The notes beneath the pieces are model-generated. The model saw nothing but the letters and a program-made list of their open reading frames with translations, ran no database searches and was not told where the DNA came from. Shown piece by piece: positions 1-6,336 of a stretch of 8,851 bases of DNA. Position numbers and translations under genes: made by a program. Within the stretch, counting starts at the first letter, position 1. The number at the start of each line of letters is the position of its first letter. Source of the DNA: Oscillospiraceae bacterium (GTDB lineage: Bacteria > Bacillota_A > Clostridia > Oscillospirales > CAG-272); NCBI GenBank assembly GCA_015064195.1, contig SVSO01000114.1:1-8851 (forward strand), read 5' to 3'.

Positions 1-903
1 ATCCTCGTTCTGACGCTGGCAGTGTGGCTCGTTCCCGCAATTCCCGTATCCCTCATCGGTGCGATCATCGTTGTCATCTTCGGTTTCTTCTTTGCAACCG
101 TATCTTCCCGCATGGTCGGTCTGGTGGGCAGCTCCAACAACCCTGTCTCCGGTATGGCCATCGCAACCCTTCTCATCGCAACCCTTATCCTCAAGCTTAC
201 CGGTGAAGCCGGTGCTTCCGGTATGCAGGCGGCCATCGCCATCGGCTCCATCATCTGCATCGTAGCCGCCATCTCCGGCGATACGTCTCAGGACTTAAAG
301 ACCGGCTATCTGCTCGGCTCTACCCCGAAAAAGCAGCAGTACGGTGAAATCATCGGTGTTGTGGCATCCGCTCTTGCCATCGGCGCGACCCTCTATCTGC
401 TGGACAGCGCATGGGGCTTCGGCTCTGAGGAGCTGGCAGCACCGCAGGCGACCCTGATGAAGATGGTCATCGAAGGCATCATGGAAGGCAACCTGCCGTG
501 GGGTCTGATCTTCATCGGCGTGTGCATCGCTGTATTTGTGGAGATCGTGGGCATTCCGGTGCTTCCCTTCGCGATCGGCGTATATCTCCCCGTTCAGCTC
601 AATGCGTGCATCATGGTGGGCGGTATCATCCGCCTGTTCTTTGACCGCATGAAGGAGAGCGACAAGAAGAAGGAAACCATCAACGACGGCGTGCTGTTCT
701 GCTCCGGTATGATCGCAGGCGAGGGCCTGGTCGGCATCCTTCTGGCAGTTCTGGCAGTGTTCGGCGTGGGCGATCTCATCGACCTCTCCGGCGTGCTGAA
801 TCTCCCCGCACCCGTGGCCAATATCGGCGCACTGGTGGTATTCGCTCTTGTTATCCTTTCGCTTCTTAAGTTCAGCCTCTGGAAGAAGAAGGATCAGAAA
901 TAA
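1..903 (+). CDS. OPT-family oligopeptide transporter, C-terminal part (5'-truncated)
   Basis: This is the C-terminal 300 residues of an integral membrane transporter of the OPT (oligopeptide transporter) family. The family imports small peptides or metal chelates, and the prokaryotic members are predicted secondary transporters. The frame is open from base 1, so the start lies outside the window; full prokaryotic OPT proteins are about 600-670 residues, so about half is present. Visible family signatures are a GLVGSSNNPVSGM stretch (around nt 118-156) and TSQDLKTGYLLGSTP (around nt 286-330), followed by KKQQYGEIIG. I see about eight hydrophobic segments, a short cytoplasmic-looking RMKESDKKKE loop (around nt 646-678) and a basic tail ending KKKDQK. 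The stop codon is 3 nt before a PqqD-like gene, so the two are almost certainly co-transcribed. The family call is firm. The substrate cannot be read from the sequence. Confidence 0.9.
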   Translation: MLVLTLAVWLVPAIPVSLIGAIIVVIFGFFFATVSSRMVGLVGSSNNPVSGMAIATLLIATLILKLTGEAGASGMQAAIAIGSIICIVAAISGDTSQDLKTGYLLGSTPKKQQYGEIIGVVASALAIGATLYLLDSAWGFGSEELAAPQATLMKMVIEGIMEGNLPWGLIFIGVCIAVFVEIVGIPVLPFAIGVYLPVQLNACIMVGGIIRLFFDRMKESDKKKETINDGVLFCSGMIAGEGLVGILLAVLAVFGVGDLIDLSGVLNLPAPVANIGALVVFALVILSLLKFSLWKKKDQK

Positions 904-906
904 TCC

Positions 907-1260
907 ATGGCAAAAAAGAAAAAAGTCATCGACGGCAACTATCTTGATAAGATCCCGGTGCGCCTGCAGACCGTCGGCTGGAAGGCTGACGACGGGGGCA
1001 TCGTGACCCTCGAGATCGAAAACACCGGCTGGGTAAACCGGCTTGCACAAAAGCTGTTCTTTCGCCCCAAGATAAGCTATGTCCATCTCGATGAATTCGG
1101 CAGCTTCATCTGGCCGCTCATCGACGGAAAGACGAGCATTCTTGCCATTGGTGATCCGGTGAAAGAGAAATTCGGCGAGAAAGCCGAGCCGCTCTATCCG
1201 AGACTCGCGGAATTTTTCCGAATCCTCGAAAGCTATCACTTTATCCGCTTCTCCGATTGA
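907..1260 (+). CDS. PqqD-like (RRE-fold) small protein
   Basis: This 117-residue soluble protein resembles the PqqD family, whose winged-helix fold (RiPP recognition element) binds leader peptides for radical-SAM and other modifying enzymes. The PqqD-like part is residues 55-117: a YVHLDEFGSFIW segment (the family's L-N/D-x-x-G-x-x-I-W pattern), LIDGKTSI, then an amphipathic stretch with FGEKAEPLYPRLAEFFRIL and a C-terminal HFIRF strand. The N-terminus is strongly basic (MAKKKK). The ATG is 3 nt after the OPT stop. AAGGAT at 889-894 lies about 12 nt upstream, inside the end of the transporter gene, which suggests translational coupling. No radical-SAM enzyme, precursor peptide or pqq gene is visible in the window, so a classical RiPP role is unsupported here. 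An accessory peptide-binding role with the transporter is my inference. Confidence 0.75.
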   Translation: MAKKKKVIDGNYLDKIPVRLQTVGWKADDGGIVTLEIENTGWVNRLAQKLFFRPKISYVHLDEFGSFIWPLIDGKTSILAIGDPVKEKFGEKAEPLYPRLAEFFRILESYHFIRFSD

Positions 1261-1267
1261 CAGAAAA

Positions 1268-1297
1268 GAGGTGCCGCACCATTTCGTGCGGCACCTC
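1268..1297. terminator. Bidirectional hairpin terminator between convergent genes
   Basis: A perfect 12-bp inverted repeat (GAGGTGCCGCAC at 1268-1279 and its complement at 1286-1297) encloses a 6-nt loop. On the minus strand the stem is followed by TTTTC, and on the plus strand by ATTTGG. It therefore looks stronger for the kinase than for the OPT/PqqD unit but probably serves both. The kinase stop codon (1296-1298) overlaps the outer edge of the stem. Confidence 0.85.
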
Positions 1298-2573
1298 ATT
1301 TGGTAAGCGGAAGCAGGATGCGCAGGGTGAAGATCCCGCCGTTTGACTCGAAGCTGCACAAGCCGTCCGCTTTCTCGGTAATGGCGAGAATGCTCTGACA
1401 GCCGAAGCCGTGGCCCGGCTTATCGGTGGCCGGGACGCCGTCCCGCATGACGATTCTGCCGGTGTGGGAGTTGACGATCTCTATGAGCAGCTGATTCTGT
1501 CTTACACGGCAGGAGAGGCGGATCCAGCCATCCTTCATCTCGGCGGCGGCGTGAAGCGCGTTTTCAAGACCGTTGGACAGGAGTGAGCATAGCGCAGCAT
1601 CGGAGATGGACAGCGTGACGGGCAGGCGGGCATCCACCTGCAGGTTCACCTTTGCCCGATCGGCGCGCTCGGCAAAGGCGGAGCAGAGCAGATTCACCGT
1701 CTCGTTTTCACAGAATCGGCGGGACACGGCGGCATCAGCACTTGCCTGAACCGTTTTGATGTATTCTTCCGCCTGCGATATTTTTCCGGCGCCGAGGTAC
1801 CCTTGGATCAGTGTCAGATGATGGCGCATATCGTGCCGATAGACGGCGGACTGAAGCTCGGCACGGCGAAGATTTTCCATTTCCGTGCCCGACTGATGGA
1901 GCGCCGCTTCCATGATTGATCGCTGAAGCTCCGCCTGCGCGCGTTTCTGGGATTGGGCGTGATATGCCGTCAGGAACAAGACATAGAATACGATCAGCAC
2001 CGTGGGCAGGAATTCGATGAGCGCGTGGGAATTTTTATACAGCGCATCGGAATAGACGGTGGTGGCATAATCGAACAAATAATAGGCGCAGGGCAGACTG
2101 CCGAACAGGAGCAGCGACTGGCGGGAGCTGGTGATGGCATCGTGTGCCGGGCGAATAAACCACTGCTTCAGTAAATAATAGATCAGCGTGATGGATAGGG
2201 TGTAGACAAGCTTGTCGATCAGCGGTATTTCGGTCAGCGCACGGACCGCAAGGCTGATCCAGCGGGGAAGCTGACAGCAGAGATAAGCGGTGCAGACACT
2301 GACGATGGCAGTGCCCGGCTTGCTTTTCAGCACCAGCACAAGCACCAGCGTGAGCGGCAGATGGGTGATGAGCGGATAGATGCGGCGAACGGCCTCCACA
2401 TCCCACAAACAGACGCATCCGCCCTGAAGTGCCAGCAGAGAAAGGCAGAGAAGGATCACCGGGAGACGATGCTTTGGCAGAATTGTTCCGGCGGCGATCC
2501 CGATGCAGAGAAAAACGCCGTATATGAGCACCAGTCCGTAGTTGAAAATTGTCAGCAGATCACATACTGTCAT
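1296..2573 (-). CDS. Membrane sensor histidine kinase, GHKL (AgrC-like) family
   Basis: This 425-residue sensor kinase probably autophosphorylates on histidine and passes the phosphate to the LytTR regulator encoded divergently next to it. Residues 1-205 contain about six or seven hydrophobic segments with short loops, resembling AgrC-type peptide-sensing kinases and lacking a large extracellular domain. Residues 208-245 look like a coiled linker. The H-box is YRHDMRHHL with the likely phospho-acceptor His247. The ATPase part shows an N-box (NGLENAL, Asn334 and Asn338) and a G-box (GHGFG, 387-391), typical of the HATPase_c_5 type. The chosen ATG has AAGGAG 7 nt upstream and lies behind a near-consensus promoter. 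The inducing signal is unknown. No agrB or agrD homologue is visible in the window. The divergent arrangement relative to the regulator is less common than an operon. Confidence 0.9.
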   Translation of the reverse strand: MTVCDLLTIFNYGLVLIYGVFLCIGIAAGTILPKHRLPVILLCLSLLALQGGCVCLWDVEAVRRIYPLITHLPLTLVLVLVLKSKPGTAIVSVCTAYLCCQLPRWISLAVRALTEIPLIDKLVYTLSITLIYYLLKQWFIRPAHDAITSSRQSLLLFGSLPCAYYLFDYATTVYSDALYKNSHALIEFLPTVLIVFYVLFLTAYHAQSQKRAQAELQRSIMEAALHQSGTEMENLRRAELQSAVYRHDMRHHLTLIQGYLGAGKISQAEEYIKTVQASADAAVSRRFCENETVNLLCSAFAERADRAKVNLQVDARLPVTLSISDAALCSLLSNGLENALHAAAEMKDGWIRLSCRVRQNQLLIEIVNSHTGRIVMRDGVPATDKPGHGFGCQSILAITEKADGLCSFESNGGIFTLRILLPLTK

Positions 2574-2585
2574 AAGGCACTCCTT

Positions 2586-2614
2586 TTGCTGTATTATCTT
2601 CCTTACATTATATC
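2586..2614 (+). promoter_or_regulatory. Candidate promoter for the LytTR regulator gene
   Basis: On the plus strand, TTGCTG (2586-2591) and TATATC (2609-2614) are 17 nt apart and overlap the -10 of the divergent kinase promoter. The match is mediocre. TTGACA at 2629-2634 is a perfect -35 hexamer, but its -10 position falls in the ribosome binding site, so it cannot serve this gene. If the weak promoter is real, the two divergent genes would compete for polymerase. Confidence 0.3.
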
Positions 2615-2635
2615 ATAACTTTCCTGACTTGACAA
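2607..2635 (-). promoter_or_regulatory. Sigma-A-type promoter for the histidine kinase gene
   Basis: Read on the minus strand, TTGTCA (2630-2635) and a perfect TATAAT (2607-2612) are separated by exactly 17 nt. The expected start point near 2600 gives a leader of about 27 nt carrying the AAGGAG site. The -35 sits inside the near-palindrome CTTGACAAG (2628-2636). Confidence 0.75.
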
Positions 2636-2664
2636 GCTGAAATTGAAATTTTCGGAGGATTATT

Positions 2665-3381
2665 ATGTTGAAAATCGCATTCTGTGACGATGACAGAGAG
2701 CAGCTTTTTCTGATGCAGACATACGCAGAGCAATACAGCATCACACATTCGACGGAGCTGTCCTGTACCCTGTACGATAGTCCCTTCGAGCTGCTGGCGG
2801 CCATGGAGCAGGGCGAACGGTTTGATGTGCTGTTTTTGGATGTACTGATGCCCGGCGAAAACGGCATGGATGCGGCGGCGGAGATCCGCAGTCTCGATGA
2901 GACGGTAAAGATCATCTTCCTCACCTCCTCCGCGGATTTTGCGGTGCAGTCCTATACGGTGGGCGCGTTTTATTATCAGCTCAAGCCCATGGAGGAGGCA
3001 GAATTTTCCAAGCGGATGGATGCTGTCGTCGCCGTGCTGGATAAAGAGCGGGAGAGCAGTCTCATCCTGCGGTGCAAAAACGGCATTACCCGGGTGGAAG
3101 CGCGGCGGCTCTCCTACTGCGAGGTCATCCACCGCACACTGCTCATTCATCTCACATCGGGGCAGGTGCTGGAATGCATCGGAAGCCTTGACGAGCTGTG
3201 CGGCAGACTGGCGGATTACAACGGCTTCTTTCGCCCGCATCGCTCCTACCTTGTCAATCTGGAGCACGTGCAGAGCATCTCCTATCACGGCATTGTCATG
3301 TTGGATGGTGCGGAGATCCCGATCCCCCGCGGCAAATACAGCGAGATCAAAAATGCGTTCATGGAGTATGCATTCCGCTGA
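2665..3381 (+). CDS. LytTR-type response regulator (LytR/AlgR family)
   Basis: This 238-residue transcriptional regulator pairs a receiver domain with a LytTR DNA-binding domain, as in AgrA, VirR and AlgR. The receiver (about residues 1-120) has the acidic cluster Asp8-Asp10, the phospho-acceptor Asp59 in FLDVLMPG, Thr87 in FLTS, and Lys107 in QLKPM. The LytTR domain (about 131-234) is recognisable from ILRCKNGITRVEARRLSYCE, the GSLDELCGRL helix and the FFRPHRSYLVNLEHV segment. The ATG has GGAGG (2654-2658) 6 nt upstream. The gene is divergent from the GHKL kinase with 91 nt between the start codons, and GHKL kinases normally partner LytTR regulators, so this is very likely a cognate pair. 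Its targets are not shown. The flanking lipoprotein gene and its own intergenic region are the first candidates. No clear terminator follows it. Confidence 0.92.
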   Translation: MLKIAFCDDDREQLFLMQTYAEQYSITHSTELSCTLYDSPFELLAAMEQGERFDVLFLDVLMPGENGMDAAAEIRSLDETVKIIFLTSSADFAVQSYTVGAFYYQLKPMEEAEFSKRMDAVVAVLDKERESSLILRCKNGITRVEARRLSYCEVIHRTLLIHLTSGQVLECIGSLDELCGRLADYNGFFRPHRSYLVNLEHVQSISYHGIVMLDGAEIPIPRGKYSEIKNAFMEYAFR

Positions 3382-3420
3382 CTGCCGATTCGGGACGCTT
3401 TTGGTTCGTTTCGGGTATTT

Positions 3421-3451
3421 TTGTCCCATTCGTGAAGAAAATGTGTATAAT
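3421..3451 (+). promoter_or_regulatory. Promoter for the small lipoprotein gene
   Basis: A perfect TATAAT (3446-3451) is preceded by TTGTCC (3421-3426) at a long 19-nt spacing. The good -10 and poor -35 could mean the promoter needs an activator. Transcription would start near 3458, which rules against using the upstream in-frame ATG at 3457 as the start codon. Confidence 0.55.
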
Positions 3452-3498
3452 GTAAGATGAGCCATCCGGCTACAACATTTTATGGGGGACATTTGATT

Positions 3499-3825
3499 AT
3501 GAAAAAGATTCTTGCAGTTGTACTTGCTCTGGTTATGTGCCTTGCAATCGTATCCTGCGGCGTTGACAAGCAGCCCGCGATCGATGCATTCAACAAGACC
3601 AGCGCGGCGTTCAATGAAGTCAGCACGGTCATCAATGCTGACATCGAGTCCTATGATGAGGAATTTATCACGGTTATGGTTGACATGGCAAACCTGCTCA
3701 ACGAGTATCAGGTGATTCTTTCCGACGACACTGAACTGACGCAGGAAGACGTTGACGCGATGATCGAGTGGTTCGGCACCGTTGACGCTTGGGTCGAAGA
3801 AGTTAAGGCTGCACTCAACGCATAA
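3499..3825 (+). CDS. Small secreted lipoprotein of unknown function
   Basis: This 108-residue predicted lipoprotein has no family that I recognise. It begins MKKILAVVLALVMCLAIVSC, a classic lipoprotein signal with lipobox I-V-S-C. Cleavage before Cys20 would leave a mature protein of 89 residues anchored on the outer face of the membrane. The mature part is acidic and probably all helical, with a C-terminal half rich in Glu, Asp and Trp. It contains no cysteine other than the lipidated one. I chose the ATG at 3499 because the signal peptide begins there and GGGGGA lies 9 nt upstream; an in-frame ATG at 3457 would add 14 residues that do not fit a signal peptide. The gene follows the LytTR regulator by 117 nt, has its own promoter and ends 27 nt before a strong terminator. 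A role as target or sensor partner of the two-component pair is possible but unproven. Confidence 0.8.
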   Translation: MKKILAVVLALVMCLAIVSCGVDKQPAIDAFNKTSAAFNEVSTVINADIESYDEEFITVMVDMANLLNEYQVILSDDTELTQEDVDAMIEWFGTVDAWVEEVKAALNA

Positions 3826-3851
3826 GTTTTTTTGAATTCTCTTCAAACATA

Positions 3852-3884
3852 CAAAACGCCCGGAGCATTGCTCCGGGCGTTTTG
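3852..3884. terminator. Strong bidirectional intrinsic terminator
   Basis: A perfect 15-bp inverted repeat (CAAAACGCCCGGAGC, 3852-3866, and its complement, 3870-3884) closes on a 3-nt loop. The GC-rich core is flanked by A4 on the left and T4 on the right, so it can stop transcripts from both sides. It sits between the lipoprotein gene and the convergent EamA gene. Confidence 0.92.
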
Positions 3885-3896
3885 CGTTGCCGTTTA

Positions 3897-4790
3897 TTAA
3901 TGCCGGCGGGCAGATAACTTTCCCTCCCAAGACGGCAGAACCGAGGCGGTGAGGACGACGACGATGCCCACAATCTGCGGCCATTCCAGCACATCCGAGA
4001 AAATGGCGAAGCCGAGGACGGTGGCGGTCACAGGCTCAAGGTTGGCAAGGAGGATCGCCGCGCCGCCGTCGATTCCGGTGGAAAGCCCCTTCAGATAGAA
4101 GAAATAGGGAAGCACACTGCCGAGGATGCCGATGGCGAGGAAGCAGAGGATGACCTTGCCGTCCGTCAGCGGAAGTGACCACGGCGGCTGAATGGCGGAT
4201 ACGGCCAGTGCCACGAAGATGGCGGGGATGAAGGTGTTCTGCATGGACGAATAGCCCCGCGCATAGGCTTTGCGGCCGATGACAGTGAGCAGGGAATAGG
4301 AGATGCCGGACAGCAGTCCATAGAGAATACCCAGCACATTAAGACTGATGGAAGCCGGATCGTAGATGCGCACCACAAGACAGCATCCGAGAAAGGATAC
4401 GATCAGCGCGGTCAGCTTCACTGGGGTGATGGGATCTTTGTAGAAAATGCGGTTAAACAGGATGACAAATGTCGGTGCGGTATAGAGCAGCATGGATGCC
4501 ATGGCGCCGGACAGCTCACGGATGGCGAGGGCGTAGAAAATATATGTGCCCATGACGGATGCCAGACCATAGACCGCGAGAAAGGCGAAATCGCGCCATT
4601 TCAGCCCTTTATAAACGCCGGCGAAAATGCCCCAGACCGCGTAAACGATGCCGGTCACCAGCGCACGTGCGGCCACCGACTGCATGACCGTCACGCCGCC
4701 CGCATACAGAATGCGGTTGAACATGGGAAACGCGCCCCACAGCAGGGCTGCGATGATGATGTAGACGGCGCCGAGATGTGTTTTTTTCAT
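3897..4790 (-). CDS. EamA/DMT-family transporter
   Basis: This 297-residue integral membrane protein belongs to the drug/metabolite transporter superfamily (EamA, formerly DUF6), whose members mostly export amino acids or other metabolites. Two EamA repeats are visible, about residues 8-139 and 153-286, giving roughly ten membrane helices. Typical landmarks are ALLWGAFPMFNR in the first helix, the LLYTAPTFVILF segment at the end of repeat one, and ILLANLEPVTATVLGF near 246-261 in repeat two. The frame could extend 50 codons upstream, but I chose the ATG at 4790 because MKKTHLGAVY leads directly into helix 1. That ATG also has AAAGGA about 8 nt upstream and a consensus promoter just behind it. 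The longer version would begin upstream of that promoter, inside the SLH gene. The substrate cannot be deduced. Confidence 0.9.
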   Translation of the reverse strand: MKKTHLGAVYIIIAALLWGAFPMFNRILYAGGVTVMQSVAARALVTGIVYAVWGIFAGVYKGLKWRDFAFLAVYGLASVMGTYIFYALAIRELSGAMASMLLYTAPTFVILFNRIFYKDPITPVKLTALIVSFLGCCLVVRIYDPASISLNVLGILYGLLSGISYSLLTVIGRKAYARGYSSMQNTFIPAIFVALAVSAIQPPWSLPLTDGKVILCFLAIGILGSVLPYFFYLKGLSTGIDGGAAILLANLEPVTATVLGFAIFSDVLEWPQIVGIVVVLTASVLPSWEGKLSARRH

Positions 4791-4823
4791 AATGATCGTC
4801 CTTTCGATGAAATCACAAGGAAA

Positions 4824-4852
4824 ATCATACCACATCTGCGCCGATTTGTCAA
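4824..4852 (-). promoter_or_regulatory. Sigma-A-type promoter for the EamA transporter
   Basis: On the minus strand a perfect TTGACA (4847-4852) and TATGAT (4824-4829) are spaced by exactly 17 nt. The promoter lies in the 79-nt gap after the SLH gene stop, so the transporter can be expressed independently of the gene upstream. I see no terminator for the SLH gene in this gap. Confidence 0.78.
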
Positions 4853-4869
4853 GGATTTTGCGGAAATTT

Positions 4870-6171
4870 TCAGCCGCGCGCCGTGATGGATGCCGCCAGC
4901 TGGATGGCCGCCGCCCGTGTGAGCGGACTGTAGCCGTCAAATGTGCCGCCGGTGCCCCGGAGAATGCCTGCCTCCATGAGTCCGCTCACCGCACCGCTTG
5001 CCCATGCAGGTACCGCATCGTCGGCGAACACCGTCACCGTGCCGCCTGCGGAAATACCGGTGAGCCGGGAGAGGATGAGTGCCGCCTCCGCACGGGTGAT
5101 CTGATGGTTGGGATAGAACATCAGCCCGTCTGCCGTCGGAACACCGGATGCGATGCCCAGTGCCGATGCCGCCGCCGCATAGCCGCGATATTCCATGGGA
5201 ATGTCAGCTTCATCGATGAAGCCGGTGAGATTGGCGGAGAAGCCGTCATATCCGGCTGCACGCATGGCGAGTGCGAGGAATTCCGCACGGCTCACCGGTT
5301 CGTCGGGATAGAAGCAGTCGCCCTCCGCCGGTGCATCGATGACACCCGCACGGATACAGGTGATGGCGGCCGCATTTGCCCAGTGCCCATCCATGTCCGC
5401 ATATACCTCGCCGTCGGAGGGCTTTTCGGCATGGAGCAGGATGCGCGTTTCGGGAGAGCGGTTGCCGTATCTGTCCACTGCCCGCACGGTGAAGCTGTCA
5501 GCACCGGTGAAATTTTCGTCTGCGGTGTATTCATAGTAGCCCTTCGTGCGGTTGGTCAGCTTTACGGAGCCGTGGGACGGCATCTGCAGGATTTCGAAGG
5601 TCATGGCATCCCCCTCCGCATCATGGGCGGGGATCGTGCCGAGATGGACGATGCCGGAATAGACCGTCACCGCATCGCCGCCGGTCAGCGTGGAAACACT
5701 GTCGGAGACGCGGATGACCGGCGCGGTGTTCACCTTGTCAAAGGCCCAGATGCCGCAGGCGATGGACGTGCCGTGAATGTCACTGCCGCGGCAGAAGGTG
5801 AACCGGGTTTCAAGCTCTCTGTCGCCGTAAGGAACGAACTTCAGCTTGTCCAGATTTTTCTCGGAAATGGTCTGCCCCAGCGTCACGTGCTGACTGCCCA
5901 GCTGAAGATGTCCCAGCGTCAGGTCGGGCAGGCTGGTTATGGTGATCTTTCCCACGGATTCCACGCCCAGCGATGCGGCGAAATCTTCCCGTGAAAAGCG
6001 GATGTCTGTGCCGGTGATGCCCGCCTTGGCCATGGAATATTCGACGGCGATGATGTCAAGGGCGGGGGAGAGGGATGCGGCCTTTGCGGGGATCGCGCCC
6101 AGTGCAAGCAGTGCCGCCAGTGCGACGGCAGTGCCCCGTGCCAGCCGCTCGGTTTTGGTTTGATGATTCAT
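4870..6171 (-). CDS. Secreted SLH-domain surface protein with cadherin/Ig-like modules
   Basis: This 433-residue exported protein is probably attached non-covalently to the cell wall. It starts with a Sec signal peptide (residues 1-31, basic start, hydrophobic core 15-27, AKA before the likely cleavage). Residues about 75-128 resemble a cadherin-like repeat (LTLGHLQLGSQHVTLGQTI then LKFVP). Residues about 150-246 resemble a Big_9/cadherin-like Ig domain (DAEGDAMTFEIL, GYYEYTADENFTGADSFTV). Three SLH repeats follow at about 257-308, 317-372 and 381-431, each with a PxxxITRAE-like or equivalent motif (VSRAE, ITRAE, LTRAA). SLH domains classically bind pyruvylated wall polysaccharide. There is no catalytic domain, so it looks like a structural or adhesive protein. 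The ATG has GGAGG 6 nt upstream. It is divergent from ilvE and precedes the EamA gene in the same direction. Confidence 0.88.
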   Translation of the reverse strand: MNHQTKTERLARGTAVALAALLALGAIPAKAASLSPALDIIAVEYSMAKAGITGTDIRFSREDFAASLGVESVGKITITSLPDLTLGHLQLGSQHVTLGQTISEKNLDKLKFVPYGDRELETRFTFCRGSDIHGTSIACGIWAFDKVNTAPVIRVSDSVSTLTGGDAVTVYSGIVHLGTIPAHDAEGDAMTFEILQMPSHGSVKLTNRTKGYYEYTADENFTGADSFTVRAVDRYGNRSPETRILLHAEKPSDGEVYADMDGHWANAAAITCIRAGVIDAPAEGDCFYPDEPVSRAEFLALAMRAAGYDGFSANLTGFIDEADIPMEYRGYAAAASALGIASGVPTADGLMFYPNHQITRAEAALILSRLTGISAGGTVTVFADDAVPAWASGAVSGLMEAGILRGTGGTFDGYSPLTRAAAIQLAASITARG

Positions 6172-6227
6172 GATGATCCTCCATTCGGATTTGGTTTGAC
6201 ACCCCTATTTTTGCCGTCCGGGGCATT

Positions 6228-6255
6228 TTTATACCGTCATCGAAAAAATTCTCAA
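6228..6255 (-). promoter_or_regulatory. Promoter for the SLH-protein gene
   Basis: On the minus strand TTGAGA (6250-6255) and TATAAA (6228-6233) are 16 nt apart. This would give a leader of about 50 nt. The -35 overlaps the A/T palindrome at 6243-6261. Confidence 0.5.
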
Positions 6256-6261
6256 TTTTTT
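6243..6261. repeat. Perfect 8+3+8 A/T palindrome between divergent promoters
   Basis: AAAAAATT (6243-6250), a CTC spacer and AATTTTTT (6254-6261) form a perfect inverted repeat. It overlaps the -35 of the SLH promoter and lies 12 nt upstream of the ilvE -35, so it could be an operator shared by both genes. A/T-rich palindromes also occur by chance in intergenic DNA. Confidence 0.45.
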
Positions 6262-6273
6262 TGCATTCTTCTA

Positions 6274-6302
6274 TTGAAATATTCGCGCATCTGTTGTATA
6301 AT
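6274..6302 (+). promoter_or_regulatory. Sigma-A-type promoter for ilvE
   Basis: TTGAAA (6274-6279) and a perfect TATAAT (6297-6302) are 17 nt apart. The start point near 6309 leaves a leader of about 28 nt, too short for a T-box or leader-peptide attenuator, so any amino-acid control must act at the promoter. Confidence 0.75.
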
Positions 6303-6336
6303 TATTCTGTCAGTAAAATCTCAGGAGGATATAACA

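Noticed and set aside
295..1359. Long minus-strand open frame (354 codons) antisense to the OPT and PqqD genes
   Set aside because: The translation is rich in His, Asp and Ala with no recognisable domain, and it spans two well-supported plus-strand genes and their terminator. It is a composition shadow of GC-biased codon use.
2629..2657. Plus-strand promoter from the perfect TTGACA at 2629-2634
   Set aside because: At 17-nt spacing the -10 position is TCGGAG, part of the ribosome binding site, so no usable -10 exists.
2647..2661. Second CodY-like 15-mer upstream of the LytTR regulator
   Set aside because: It matches only 12 of 15 positions, and its right half is the ribosome binding site of the gene, so the resemblance is probably incidental.
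3457..3498. Upstream in-frame ATG extending the lipoprotein by 14 residues
   Set aside because: It would lie at or before the predicted transcription start, has no ribosome binding site and would spoil the signal peptide.
2608..3984. 458-codon minus-strand open frame across the LytTR regulator, lipoprotein and terminator
   Set aside because: It runs through a strong bidirectional terminator and over two real genes on the other strand, and its translation resembles no protein family.
4792..5994. 400-codon plus-strand open frame antisense to the SLH gene
   Set aside because: The translation is Arg, Gly and His rich and low in typical protein patterns. The opposite frame has a signal peptide, three SLH repeats and a good ribosome binding site.
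6303..6336. Possible T-box or leader-peptide attenuator ahead of ilvE
   Set aside because: The leader after the promoter is only about 28 nt, with no stem-loop or run of branched-chain codons.
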